Below are positions 1 to 6,367 of a stretch of 6,367 nt of DNA, piece by piece (the first letter of the stretch is position 1; every line of letters begins with the position of its first letter). The stretch is taken from contig RFIO01000164.1 of assembly GCA_003695205.1 (NCBI GenBank), positions 1 through 6,367 of the forward strand. Reading direction: 5' to 3'. The notes beneath the pieces were generated by a model. It had not been told where the DNA came from and did no database searches. It worked only from the letters and a program-made list of their open reading frames with translations. Both the position numbers and the translations under genes were made by a program. The DNA comes from Deltaproteobacteria bacterium (lineage in GTDB: Bacteria > Desulfobacterota > Desulfuromonadia > Desulfuromonadales > Geothermobacteraceae).

Positions 1-10
1 TCCACCCACC

Positions 11-39
11 TTGACCGCCCCGCCCCACTCTTCTACACT
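11..39 (+). promoter_or_regulatory. Predicted sigma70 promoter of ppiB
   Basis: A -35 box TTGACC (11-16, 5 of 6 to consensus) and a -10 box TACACT (34-39, 4 of 6) are separated by exactly 17 bp. Transcription would start near 46, giving a leader of about 58 nt before the ppiB start codon. The leader holds a small GGGCCC/GGGCCC inverted repeat (61-66 and 77-82). The promoter is predicted from sequence only. Confidence 0.55.
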
Positions 40-103
40 TGCGCCTTCAACCGCAATCACGGGCCCAGCCAAAACCGGGCCCCACAGAACAGGAGCAGTC
101 TCA

Positions 104-616
104 ATGTCCGAAACCAACCCGCAGGTTCGCCTGCAGACCAGCAAGGGGGATATCCTGCTGGAACTCGACGCTGAAAAGGCGCCGAAGACCGTCGCCAACT
201 TTCTTGCCTATGTCGATGCCGGCTACTACGCCGGGACCATCTTTCACCGGGTCATCGACGGTTTCATGATCCAGGGCGGCGGGCTGGATGCCGGCATGCG
301 TCCCAAACCCGGCACCATGGCGCCGATCGAAAACGAGGCCGACAACGGTCTGGGCAACGAGCGCGGCACCATCGCCATGGCCCGCACCGGCGACCCGCAC
401 AGTGCCACCTGCCAGTTCTTCATCAACGTGGCCGACAACGAGTTTCTCAATCACAGCGGCAAGAACGCCCAAGGCTGGGGCTACTGCGTCTTCGGCCGGG
501 TCGTCGACGGCATGGAGACCGTGGACGCCATCCGCAAGGTGGCGACGAAAAACCACGGCATGCACCAGGACGTACCGCGCGAGACCATCGAGATCCTCGG
601 AGCCGAACGGGCCTGA
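104..616 (+). CDS. ppiB: PpiB-type cyclophilin, peptidyl-prolyl cis-trans isomerase
   Basis: This 170-residue protein is a single-domain cyclophilin that catalyses cis-trans isomerisation of X-Pro bonds during protein folding. It has no signal peptide or membrane segment, so it should be cytoplasmic like E. coli PpiB (164 aa). Signature segments are FHRVIDGFMIQGGG (47-60, including the catalytic Arg49 and Gln57), the AMART stretch (91-95), PHSATCQFFIN (98-108) and GWGYCVFGRVVDGM (124-137). The HQDVP segment near the C terminus (154-158) is also shared with the E. coli enzyme. I chose the ATG at 104 because AGGAG (91-95) lies 8 nt upstream and the family homology begins just after it. The in-frame TTG at 11 lies inside the promoter and is rejected. 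The gene appears monocistronic, with its own promoter and a strong terminator 20 bp after the stop. Confidence 0.95.
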   Translation: MSETNPQVRLQTSKGDILLELDAEKAPKTVANFLAYVDAGYYAGTIFHRVIDGFMIQGGGLDAGMRPKPGTMAPIENEADNGLGNERGTIAMARTGDPHSATCQFFINVADNEFLNHSGKNAQGWGYCVFGRVVDGMETVDAIRKVATKNHGMHQDVPRETIEILGAERA

Positions 617-636
617 TTCGAAAGGTTCAAGCAACA

Positions 637-675
637 AAAAAGCCCCGCGTTGCAACCTGCGACGCGGGGCTTTTT
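637..675. terminator. Bidirectional intrinsic terminator between ppiB and the response-regulator operon
   Basis: A 14-bp perfect stem pairs 637-650 (AAAAAGCCCCGCGT) with 662-675 (ACGCGGGGCTTTTT). The intervening 11 nt can continue pairing as GCA/TGC (652-654 with 658-660) around a 3-nt loop, with a T-G wobble at 651/661. The T-run follows the stem on the plus strand and the A-run (636-641) becomes a U-run on the minus strand. The element can therefore end both ppiB and the convergent regulator gene, whose stop codon is at 694. Confidence 0.9.
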
Positions 676-693
676 GCTTCAGGATGAATCTCC

Positions 694-1374
694 CTACCTG
701 GGTTCGAGTGTTTTGGGGTCTGCCAAACCGGCACTGACGGCAAACCGCACCAGCTCAACCGGCCCCTTGCAGTCGGTCTTGCGCATGAGACTGGCACGAT
801 GCTTTTCCACCGTCTTGGCGCTCAGGCCAAGGGCCTCGGCCATTTCCTGGTTGGTACTCCCCAGCAGGATATGGCGCAAAACCTCCTTCTCCCGTTCCGT
901 AAGCTGCTCGCTACGCCGACGGACCTCGTCTGCCGCGCTCTCCTTCGCCTCGACATAGCCCTCCACCAGCGTCTGCTGAATCTGGGCACTGAAGAAATAC
1001 TGATCCTGCATGACGGATTTTATCGCCTGCAGCAGGTCTTCGGCCGGCGCGCCCTTGAGCACGTAGGCGAGGGCACCGGCCTTGAGCGCCTCGTGGGCGA
1101 ACTCCTCCTTGCCGAACATGGAAAAGATGATGATGCGCGCCTTCTTTGCCGCCCTGCTCAGCCGGGTGATGAGTTCAAGCCCGTTGATATCCGGAAGAGA
1201 AACATCGAGAACGATGATGTCAGGTTGAAGTTCGGCCGCCAGGCGCACCCCTTCCTGGCCCGTTTCGGCCTCGCCCGCCAGCAGCAATCCAGTTTCGCTT
1301 TCGAACATCTGCCTCATGCCGGTGCGAACCATGGCATGGTCATCAATAATCAGAATACGGATCGGTTCCTTCAT
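694..1374 (-). CDS. NarL/FixJ-family two-component response regulator (REC + LuxR HTH)
   Basis: This 226-residue transcription factor has an N-terminal receiver domain (about 5-122) and a C-terminal LuxR/GerE helix-turn-helix (about 157-215), the usual length and order for the NarL family. The phosphorylation machinery is intact: acidic pocket D11/D12, phospho-acceptor D57 in IIVLDVSLPD, switch Ser85 and conserved Lys107. The output domain carries LTEREKEVLRHI (158-169) and the recognition region LSAKTVEKHRASLMRK (184-199). Its start ATG overlaps the stop of the kinase gene as ATGA, with GGAG 7 nt upstream, so the pair is translationally coupled. It is presumably phosphorylated by that kinase and then binds DNA as a dimer. 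Target genes cannot be inferred. The gene ends about 20 bp from the shared terminator. Confidence 0.95.
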   Translation of the reverse strand: MKEPIRILIIDDHAMVRTGMRQMFESETGLLLAGEAETGQEGVRLAAELQPDIIVLDVSLPDINGLELITRLSRAAKKARIIIFSMFGKEEFAHEALKAGALAYVLKGAPAEDLLQAIKSVMQDQYFFSAQIQQTLVEGYVEAKESAADEVRRRSEQLTEREKEVLRHILLGSTNQEMAEALGLSAKTVEKHRASLMRKTDCKGPVELVRFAVSAGLADPKTLEPR

Positions 1375-2312
1375 CCTTCATCTCCACGCCCCAATGGCAG
1401 TTCCGCATAGACAGTCGTACCCTTGCCCGGTTCGCTGTCGACCAGAAAACGACCGCCGAGCGCTGAAACGCGCTCGCGCATGCCGACAAGACCGACGCCG
1501 GCCAGGCCGCCGCTGTCAACCGGAACCTTCCCGGAATCGAAACCGCAGCCATCGTCTTTGACAGCCACCGTCAGCCAGGAATCCTGTGCACTGAGCAAAA
1601 TATCCACCCGTCTGGCACCCGAGTGGTTCAGAATATTGTTGAGCGATTCCTGAACGACGCGAAACAGGGCCAACTCGGATTCTTCATCCAGTCGATCCAG
1701 GACCTGGTCGAAGCCGGCGCACCCCAGGTCGATCTCCACTCCTTCCATCATGCGCCGGTAATCAGCCACAAGCCCTTCCAGGGCTGGCAGCACCCCCCCG
1801 CTGTCGAGCATGGCCGGCCGCAGCCTGTGCGTCATCCGGCGCAGGTCGCCTCCGAGATCGGAGACCTGCCTGACCATGTCCTCGACCAGCTTGCGTTGAA
1901 ACACGTGGCCTTCGGGCAGCTTGCGCTTGAGGAGGGAGATGCGGAACTGCAGGGCGGCCAGGGACTGCCCGACCTGGTCGTGCAGTTCGTGGCTGACCCT
2001 CTTGCGTTCCCCCTCGGCAATGCGCATCAGCTGCAGATTCAGCTGCCGGATTTCTTCCTCGTAGCGCTGGCGTGCCTCCCAGAATGGGCGATAGACGAGG
2101 AAATAGAGCGGCGTCAGAAACAGTAGCAGGATGGTGGAATCGAGAATCGCCTCGACCATGTGCAACAACCCGTGAGAGGGCATGTTGACATAGTCGAGCA
2201 CCAGCATGACGAAGAATTCGGCCAGAAAAATGGTAACCGCCACCAGCAGGACAAACTTTCTGGGACGCATGCCTTCCAGACTTTTTCGGAATCGAGCAAG
2301 GGCGCGGGTCAC
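1371..2312 (-). CDS. Membrane sensor histidine kinase, HisKA_3 (NarX/DegS type) with two-helix input
   Basis: From the GTG at 2312 the protein has 313 residues. Two hydrophobic helices (about 20-42 and 52-74) are separated by only about 9 residues, so there is no room for an extracytoplasmic sensor domain. A charged, probably coiled-coil linker (about 78-100) leads to the dimerisation/phosphoacceptor domain with the H-box RKRVSHELHDQVGQSL, where H111 is the expected phospho-His. The HATPase domain follows: N-box around N226, G1 box VKDDGCGFD (251-259), GLVGMRERV (274-282) and EPGKGTTV (294-301). I chose GTG 2312 because GGAG lies 5 nt upstream (2321-2318) and it starts just after the rlmI stop. 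A GTG at 2357 would add 15 residues and overlap rlmI, without a good ribosome binding site. ATG 2270 is a shorter alternative. The signal sensed is unknown. Confidence 0.92.
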   Translation of the reverse strand: MTRALARFRKSLEGMRPRKFVLLVAVTIFLAEFFVMLVLDYVNMPSHGLLHMVEAILDSTILLLFLTPLYFLVYRPFWEARQRYEEEIRQLNLQLMRIAEGERKRVSHELHDQVGQSLAALQFRISLLKRKLPEGHVFQRKLVEDMVRQVSDLGGDLRRMTHRLRPAMLDSGGVLPALEGLVADYRRMMEGVEIDLGCAGFDQVLDRLDEESELALFRVVQESLNNILNHSGARRVDILLSAQDSWLTVAVKDDGCGFDSGKVPVDSGGLAGVGLVGMRERVSALGGRFLVDSEPGKGTTVYAELPLGRGDEG

Positions 2313-2335
2313 AACATCTCCACAGGTGGCAGAAC

Positions 2336-3529
2336 TTATGTTCTGAGGATAACACACTTCAAATAGCGCCCCTCGCCAAATGCGACGGTATAGGGGAAGT
2401 CCGCGCCCTGACCGCTGGTGTGCAGCACCTGCAGGCCGCGGCCGGCGCGCACGGCTGCGCGCCGCAGTTCGCGGAAATAATCGGGCCAGTCGATCTTCTG
2501 GTGGTTGGAGCAGGCCATGACCAGACCGCCCGGTTCGACCAGCGGCAGCAGTTCGGCAAACAGCTCGGCGGTCCCCTGGCGGGTGGTGAAGCGTTTTTTG
2601 CCCACGGTCGAAAAACTGGGCGGATCGACAAAGACCAGATCGAAGGTGCGTCCCTCCTCCTTCAGGCGCCTGAGCACCTTGAAGCAGTCGCCACGCACCA
2701 GTTCACTGCGCTCGCCCGGCAGCCCGTTGGCGGCGATGTTGTCCCGGCACCAGTCGAGATAGCCTCTTGCGGCATCGACGCTGACAACCTGGCGGGCACC
2801 GCCGGCCAGCGCCGCGACACTGAAGGCGCCGGTGAAGCAGAAGAGATTCAGCACCCGCCGGTCACGGGCGAGCTGACGGAACCGGACGCGCTGGTCGCGC
2901 AGGTCGAGAAAGAGCCCGGTATGCAGCCCTTCGTTGAGCCGCACCAGAAAGTCGAGCCCGTTTTCATGGACCGTAAGGGACTCCGGCGCAGGTCGACCGG
3001 ACACCAGGCGCACCAGGGCCGAATGTTTATCCTTTGCCAGCTCGCGGGTCTGCTGCGGCCGGTGTTTCAGATAAAGGCCGGACGGCCGGAAGACGCGCCC
3101 GATCGCGGCATCCAGCAGTTCCAGATGCGGCAGCCAGGCTTCGGTGTAGAGCTGCAGCATCAGCCAGTCGCCGTAGCGGTCGAGGGTGAGACCGGGCAGG
3201 CCGTCCCCCTCGCCGTTGACCAGGCGCAGGCAGTCGGTTTTTTCCTGGTCGACCAGCTCCTTTCGCGTGGCGACGGCCCTTTTCAGACGCTGCTCGATCC
3301 AGTCGCGGTCGATGATAGTTGAATCGGCATCGAGCAGCCGGGCGACCACCCGCGCCCCCGGGTCGACCAGGGCGCTGCCGAGGCCGTCGCCGCCCGGAGC
3401 ACGCAAAAGAACGATCTCGCCTGCCTTCAGATTTTTCGGCCAGCGGGCGGTGAAACGATCGGCGACCACCCAGGGATGACCGTTTTTCAGCTGCCGGGCC
3501 GTTTCATCGCCGACATCGAGAGTGCGCAT
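2336..3529 (-). CDS. rlmI: RlmI-like class I SAM-dependent 23S rRNA (cytosine-C5) methyltransferase
   Basis: At 397 residues this matches the length of E. coli RlmI (396 aa, m5C1962 of 23S rRNA) and the COG1092 family. An N-terminal PUA-like RNA-binding domain (about 1-75, with NGHPWV at 16-21) precedes a central domain containing NGEGDGLPGLTLDRYGDWL (105-123). The C-terminal Rossmann methyltransferase fold shows motif I VLNLFCFTGAFSV (226-238), acidic D252 in SVDAA, D281 in RGDCF, and the DPPSF motif (302-306). MACSNH (338-343) holds Cys340, at the position of the conserved SCS-type segment. The ATG at 3529 is preceded by GAGG at 8 nt spacing. It is the first gene of a leftward three-gene unit with the kinase and regulator. 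The family call is firm. The exact target nucleotide is inferred, since related COG1092 members modify other rRNA positions. Confidence 0.88.
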   Translation of the reverse strand: MRTLDVGDETARQLKNGHPWVVADRFTARWPKNLKAGEIVLLRAPGGDGLGSALVDPGARVVARLLDADSTIIDRDWIEQRLKRAVATRKELVDQEKTDCLRLVNGEGDGLPGLTLDRYGDWLMLQLYTEAWLPHLELLDAAIGRVFRPSGLYLKHRPQQTRELAKDKHSALVRLVSGRPAPESLTVHENGLDFLVRLNEGLHTGLFLDLRDQRVRFRQLARDRRVLNLFCFTGAFSVAALAGGARQVVSVDAARGYLDWCRDNIAANGLPGERSELVRGDCFKVLRRLKEEGRTFDLVFVDPPSFSTVGKKRFTTRQGTAELFAELLPLVEPGGLVMACSNHQKIDWPDYFRELRRAAVRAGRGLQVLHTSGQGADFPYTVAFGEGRYLKCVILRT

Positions 3530-3555
3530 TGTGGAAACCTCATTGATTCGTATCG

Positions 3556-3584
3556 TTTACCGCGCCCCCGCGGCATGCTACCCT
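3556..3584 (+). promoter_or_regulatory. Possible promoter of the 205-residue uncharacterised gene
   Basis: TTTACC (3556-3561, 4 of 6 to the -35 consensus) is followed after 17 bp by TACCCT (3579-3584, 3 of 6 to the -10 consensus), which is preceded by TGC (3576-3578) as in extended -10 promoters. Transcription would start near 3591. The boxes are individually weak but well spaced and sit in the only gap between the divergent genes (3530-3637). I found no convincing promoter in this gap for the leftward rlmI operon. Confidence 0.35.
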
Positions 3585-3637
3585 GCCCGCTGAGCAACCC
3601 TCTTCAAGGATCAGAAGCCATTGTGGCAGGTGAGCCA

Positions 3638-4255
3638 ATGACCAGAACTCGCGCTGAGGACTACATCGAAGCGATCATGCGGCAGATCGATCCCGATTCG
3701 CCGCGCTACCGGGTGCTCCTGTCGGCCCGGGATTTCAAATCCTCCTGGGCCAGCCTGGGCGAACAGCTGCAGAAGGTGCTGCACCAGGGGCTTTACTCTG
3801 ACTGGGGTTATGCCAGCTTCGAGGACTATTGTCGACAGGAAATCCGGATTCGCACCCAGACCGCGATGAAACTGACCCGCGCGTGGGGCTTTCTGGCCCG
3901 CGAGGCGCCGGAACTGACGGCAAAGGACAGGCCGACGCAGGCCCTGCCCGATTTTCGCGCCGTCGACCTGCTCCGGCAGGCAAGCGAAGAGGAAGACACC
4001 GCCCCGGAGGCACGGGAGGCCCTGCGCCGGGCGGTGCTGGAGGAAGGGCGCTCCCTGGCCACCGTGCGGCGCCAGTTCAGGGAAGCGGTACCGCCGAACC
4101 CGGAGGAGCAGAAGACCGGCGCCATCAGGGCGGCCCTGGCCTGCGTCCGCCGCCTGCAGGGGCTGCTGGCCGACATCGAAGAGCTGCCGCCGGACACCAT
4201 TCCCGACCTGACGGGGCTGGCCGACGCGCTTGAGTTGCTGACCTCAGAGGACTGA
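3638..4255 (+). CDS. Uncharacterised helical protein, possibly DNA-associated
   Basis: I cannot assign this 205-residue protein to a named family. It is soluble, strongly charged and predicted mostly helical. The N-terminal half contains SSWASLGEQLQKVL (35-48) and YASFEDYCRQEIRIRTQTAMK (58-78), continuing to about residue 86. The phrase 'FEDYCR-E-x-IR-x-x-TAxKL' resembles segments where a bacterial helix-turn-helix follows a short helix, and I recall similar hypothetical proteins in delta-proteobacteria; both points are inference. An acidic/proline-bearing linker (about 115-160) follows, including a second helical piece SLATVRRQF (139-147). The C-terminal helix pair ends in ALELLTSED. ATG 3638 was chosen because AGGTGA lies 4 nt upstream. 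An in-frame GTG at 3623 would add five residues. The gene is divergent from rlmI and overlaps the permease gene by 12 bp tail to tail. Confidence 0.75.
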   Translation: MTRTRAEDYIEAIMRQIDPDSPRYRVLLSARDFKSSWASLGEQLQKVLHQGLYSDWGYASFEDYCRQEIRIRTQTAMKLTRAWGFLAREAPELTAKDRPTQALPDFRAVDLLRQASEEEDTAPEAREALRRAVLEEGRSLATVRRQFREAVPPNPEEQKTGAIRAALACVRRLQGLLADIEELPPDTIPDLTGLADALELLTSED

Positions 4256-5236
4256 GCTCAGAAGCCGCCAGGAAAAGGCCAGCATCAGCGTGCCGCTGAT
4301 GCACAGGGTCAGGTAGAGCAGAAAGACCCGCTTGCGGAACATGGTGAGAAATATCCCCATGACCGGCAGGGCGGTCACCGGGCCGCCGACCAGCATGGCG
4401 ATACCCGGCCCGGGAGCCAGCGGAATGACCTGACCCGGATCGGGCAGGAAAAATCCGAAGATCATCGACGCAGCCGTCACCTGGGGCAGGTGCAGCGGGA
4501 TGGTGGCGAAGGTGATGGTCAGGACCGGCAGGATACCGTCGCCCGACAGCAGGTTGGTCAGCCACTGGTTGGGAATGAAAAAACCGGCCAGCACCTCGAT
4601 GACCATGCCGATCAGGGCGAAGCGGCCGATCTTCAGGCTCCCTTCCCAGAAGCGCGCCAGAAAGACGAGAAACTTGTTGTGGGTACAGCGGTTCACCCGG
4701 TGGGAAAGCTGCTTGCCGCATTCGCAGCGCAGCTCCTCGACCGGGTAATCCGGGTCGTGAAAATCCCCCTGGGGCAGTTCCTGCCGGAACAGTTCCTCCT
4801 CACGGAAGCCGCGATTGCGCAGCAGGTGGGTCACACCGCCGGCAAACAGACCGAGCAGCACGGCACAGGCAACCACAATGTTGGCCCAGCCGACCCCGAG
4901 CATGCCGGAGAGCATCGAATAGGATGCCGGACTCATCAGCGGAGAGGTGACCAGCAGGGCCATGGCCGGCGCCAGCGGCAGGCCGCCCAGCATCAGGCTT
5001 ATGACCAGTGGCAGGGTGGCGCAGGCGCACAGGGGACTGATGACCCCGAGGGCCGTGGCGATGACGATCGACCAGGTGCCGAACCGGGTCAGGGCGTGGC
5101 GAATCTTGACGTGCCAGCGGAAGGTCCGGATGACCGCCTCCATGAACACGCCGATGGCCAGGTAGGGGAGGATATAGAGAAACTCGTGCAGCAGCTCATT
5201 GCCAAGTTCGGCCAGGGTCTGAAACAGGGAATCCAC
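4244..5236 (-). CDS. DUF318/ArsP_1-type integral membrane permease, putative metal(loid) efflux
   Basis: This 330-residue polytopic protein has about eight hydrophobic segments (roughly 18-37, 55-80, 86-110, 115-137, 204-222, 234-263, 272-296 and 302-322). The layout is two related halves around a hydrophilic centre (138-200). The first half carries SPLCACATLPL (67-77) and LLVTSPLMSP (94-103). The second carries PGPGIAMLVGGPVTALP (275-291). These fit the permease family that includes ArsP and SO_0444-type Cu/Zn efflux proteins. Members more usually read P-x-C-S-C-G at the first site; here it is C70-A-C72-A-T. The central loop has CECGK (171-175) and Cys184, a possible soft-metal site. Start is GTG 5236 with AAGGA 9 nt upstream. 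An ATG nearby is out of frame. The family assignment is from recalled motifs and the substrate is not determinable here. Confidence 0.8.
   Translation of the reverse strand: MDSLFQTLAELGNELLHEFLYILPYLAIGVFMEAVIRTFRWHVKIRHALTRFGTWSIVIATALGVISPLCACATLPLVISLMLGGLPLAPAMALLVTSPLMSPASYSMLSGMLGVGWANIVVACAVLLGLFAGGVTHLLRNRGFREEELFRQELPQGDFHDPDYPVEELRCECGKQLSHRVNRCTHNKFLVFLARFWEGSLKIGRFALIGMVIEVLAGFFIPNQWLTNLLSGDGILPVLTITFATIPLHLPQVTAASMIFGFFLPDPGQVIPLAPGPGIAMLVGGPVTALPVMGIFLTMFRKRVFLLYLTLCISGTLMLAFSWRLLSSVL
4282..4302. other. Inverted repeat inside the 3' end of the permease gene
   Basis: GCATCAGCG (4282-4290) and CGCTGATGC (4294-4302) form a perfect 9-bp stem with a 3-nt TGC loop. It lies within permease codons for the segment CISGTLM and just beyond the stop of the convergent 205-residue gene. 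There is no T-run after it on the plus strand. On the minus strand a weak CCTTTTCC follows a few bases later. It might slow convergent transcription, but it may be a coding coincidence. Confidence 0.3.
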
Positions 5237-5269
5237 CGGGCATCATCCTTCGGTTAGCTTTTTGTCGCA

Positions 5270-5298
5270 GCGGTACCGCCGGCGGCAGGATTCCGCCG
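5270..5298. promoter_or_regulatory. Inverted repeats upstream of the permease gene, possible operator
   Basis: GCGGTACCGC (5270-5279) is a perfect 10-bp palindrome, followed at once by CGGCGG (5280-5285), a 7-bp spacer and CCGCCG (5293-5298). They lie 34-62 bp upstream of the permease GTG, where a regulator could act. I could not place a convincing promoter for the permease, and GC-rich DNA gives such repeats by chance. Confidence 0.25.
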
Positions 5299-5372
5299 TG
5301 ACGGCCACGGATATGCGGCCTTTCCGACTGCCGGTGCCGCACCGCCGGGAACCAGAGCAATTCCCGTTCCCA

Positions 5373-5395
5373 ATCGGCCGGCCGATCCAATTTGG
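5373..5395. promoter_or_regulatory. 14-bp perfect palindrome plus adjacent inverted repeat in the divergent promoter region
   Basis: ATCGGCCGGCCGAT (5373-5386) is a perfect palindrome. It is followed directly by CCAA-T-TTGG (5387-5395), a second perfect inverted repeat with a single central base. Together they lie about 40 bp upstream of the TATAAT of the downstream methyltransferase gene, a position that fits binding of an activator or a regulator shared by both divergent genes. No regulator family is recognised from these half-sites. Confidence 0.3.
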
Positions 5396-5431
5396 ACTGC
5401 TCAGCTATTTTCCGCCAATCCCGATTATTGC

Positions 5432-5440
5432 TGCTATAAT
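5432..5440 (+). promoter_or_regulatory. Extended -10 promoter of the class I methyltransferase gene
   Basis: TGCTATAAT contains a perfect TATAAT (5435-5440) with the TGn extension. No good -35 box lies 16-18 bp upstream (about 5412-5418 reads CGCCAAT), as is common for extended -10 promoters. Transcription would start at about 5446-5448, leaving a very short leader and placing GAGGGG (5441-5446) outside the mRNA. This affects start-codon choice for the gene. Confidence 0.6.
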
Positions 5441-5455
5441 GAGGGGAAAACTTTT

Positions 5456-5467
5456 ATGGAGTACTCC

Positions 5468-5469
<2 letters not shown>
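5456..5469 (+). promoter_or_regulatory. Palindrome covering ribosome binding site and start codons
   Basis: ATGGAGTACTCCAT is a perfect 14-bp palindrome. As RNA it folds as AUGGA/UCCAU around a GUAC loop and can add two U-G pairs (5454/5471 and 5455/5470). It covers the upstream ATG 5456, the GGAG Shine-Dalgarno (5458-5461) and the first two bases of ATG 5468. It could act as a weak translational gate or as a protein-binding site. Function is inferred. Confidence 0.35.
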
Positions 5470-6361
<892 letters not shown>

Positions 6362-6367
6362 ATGAAA

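Noticed and set aside
11..103. N-terminal extension of ppiB from an in-frame TTG at 11
   Set aside because: The TTG is the first part of the -35 box, the extra 31 residues are unlike any cyclophilin, and ATG 104 has a good AGGAG site.
101..655. 184-residue open frame antisense to ppiB
   Set aside because: It is a shadow of ppiB codon bias in GC-rich DNA, lacks recognisable motifs, and runs through the terminator stem.
2309..2317. Minimal reading frame ATG-TTG-TGA on the minus strand overlapping the kinase start
   Set aside because: Two codons with the same ribosome binding site as the kinase GTG; almost certainly chance, though it could in principle compete for initiation.
2313..2357. Longer kinase start at GTG 2357
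   Set aside because: It overlaps rlmI by 22 bp, has no good ribosome binding site, and adds residues of no evident function. GTG 2312 has GGAG at 5 nt. The choice is not certain.
2420..3322. 300-residue open frame antisense to rlmI
   Set aside because: The opposite strand encodes a complete, motif-rich RlmI protein; the shadow is low-complexity in Q, G and P without a domain.
4490..5257. 255-residue open frame antisense to the permease
   Set aside because: Its composition is dominated by Q, G and D, as expected for an antisense shadow of hydrophobic codons, and the permease frame has clear family motifs.

Overview
The window is GC-rich, densely packed bacterial chromosome. Very long antisense shadow frames, a NarL-type two-component pair with a short two-helix membrane sensor, an RlmI-type rRNA methyltransferase and a PpiB cyclophilin point to a Gram-negative proteobacterium. 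A Desulfuromonadales/Geobacter-like (delta-proteobacterial) source is my best guess, from the style of the histidine kinase and the uncharacterised 205-residue protein, but this is inference and no taxonomic marker gene is present.

Layout, left to right. A sigma70-like promoter (11-39) drives ppiB (104-616, +), a cytoplasmic peptidyl-prolyl isomerase. A strong, nearly symmetric hairpin (637-675) with an A-run on one side and a T-run on the other ends ppiB and also the operon that converges on it. That operon runs leftward: rlmI-like 23S rRNA methyltransferase (3529-2336), then a HisKA_3 sensor kinase (2312-1371), then a NarL/FixJ response regulator (1374-694). The gap after rlmI is 23 bp, and kinase and regulator overlap by ATGA, so the three genes are probably co-transcribed and the kinase and regulator translationally coupled.

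Divergent from rlmI is a 205-residue uncharacterised protein (3638-4255, +). It overlaps by 12 bp, tail to tail, with a DUF318/ArsP_1-type permease (5236-4244, -). A 219-bp intergenic region (5237-5455) follows, carrying several perfect inverted repeats and an extended -10 promoter. That promoter serves a class I SAM-dependent methyltransferase of the UbiE/YcgJ type (5468-6259, +). The window ends in a compound heptanucleotide tandem array (6259-6361) that starts on the last base of the methyltransferase stop codon.

Most of the window is ordinary housekeeping and signalling content. I see no phage, IS, CRISPR, tRNA or rRNA, and no clear new multi-gene system. The items most worth a second look are the two-part heptamer array, the palindrome covering the ribosome binding site and start codon of the last methyltransferase, the short-loop sensor kinase placed behind an rRNA methyltransferase, and the cysteine pattern of the permease.
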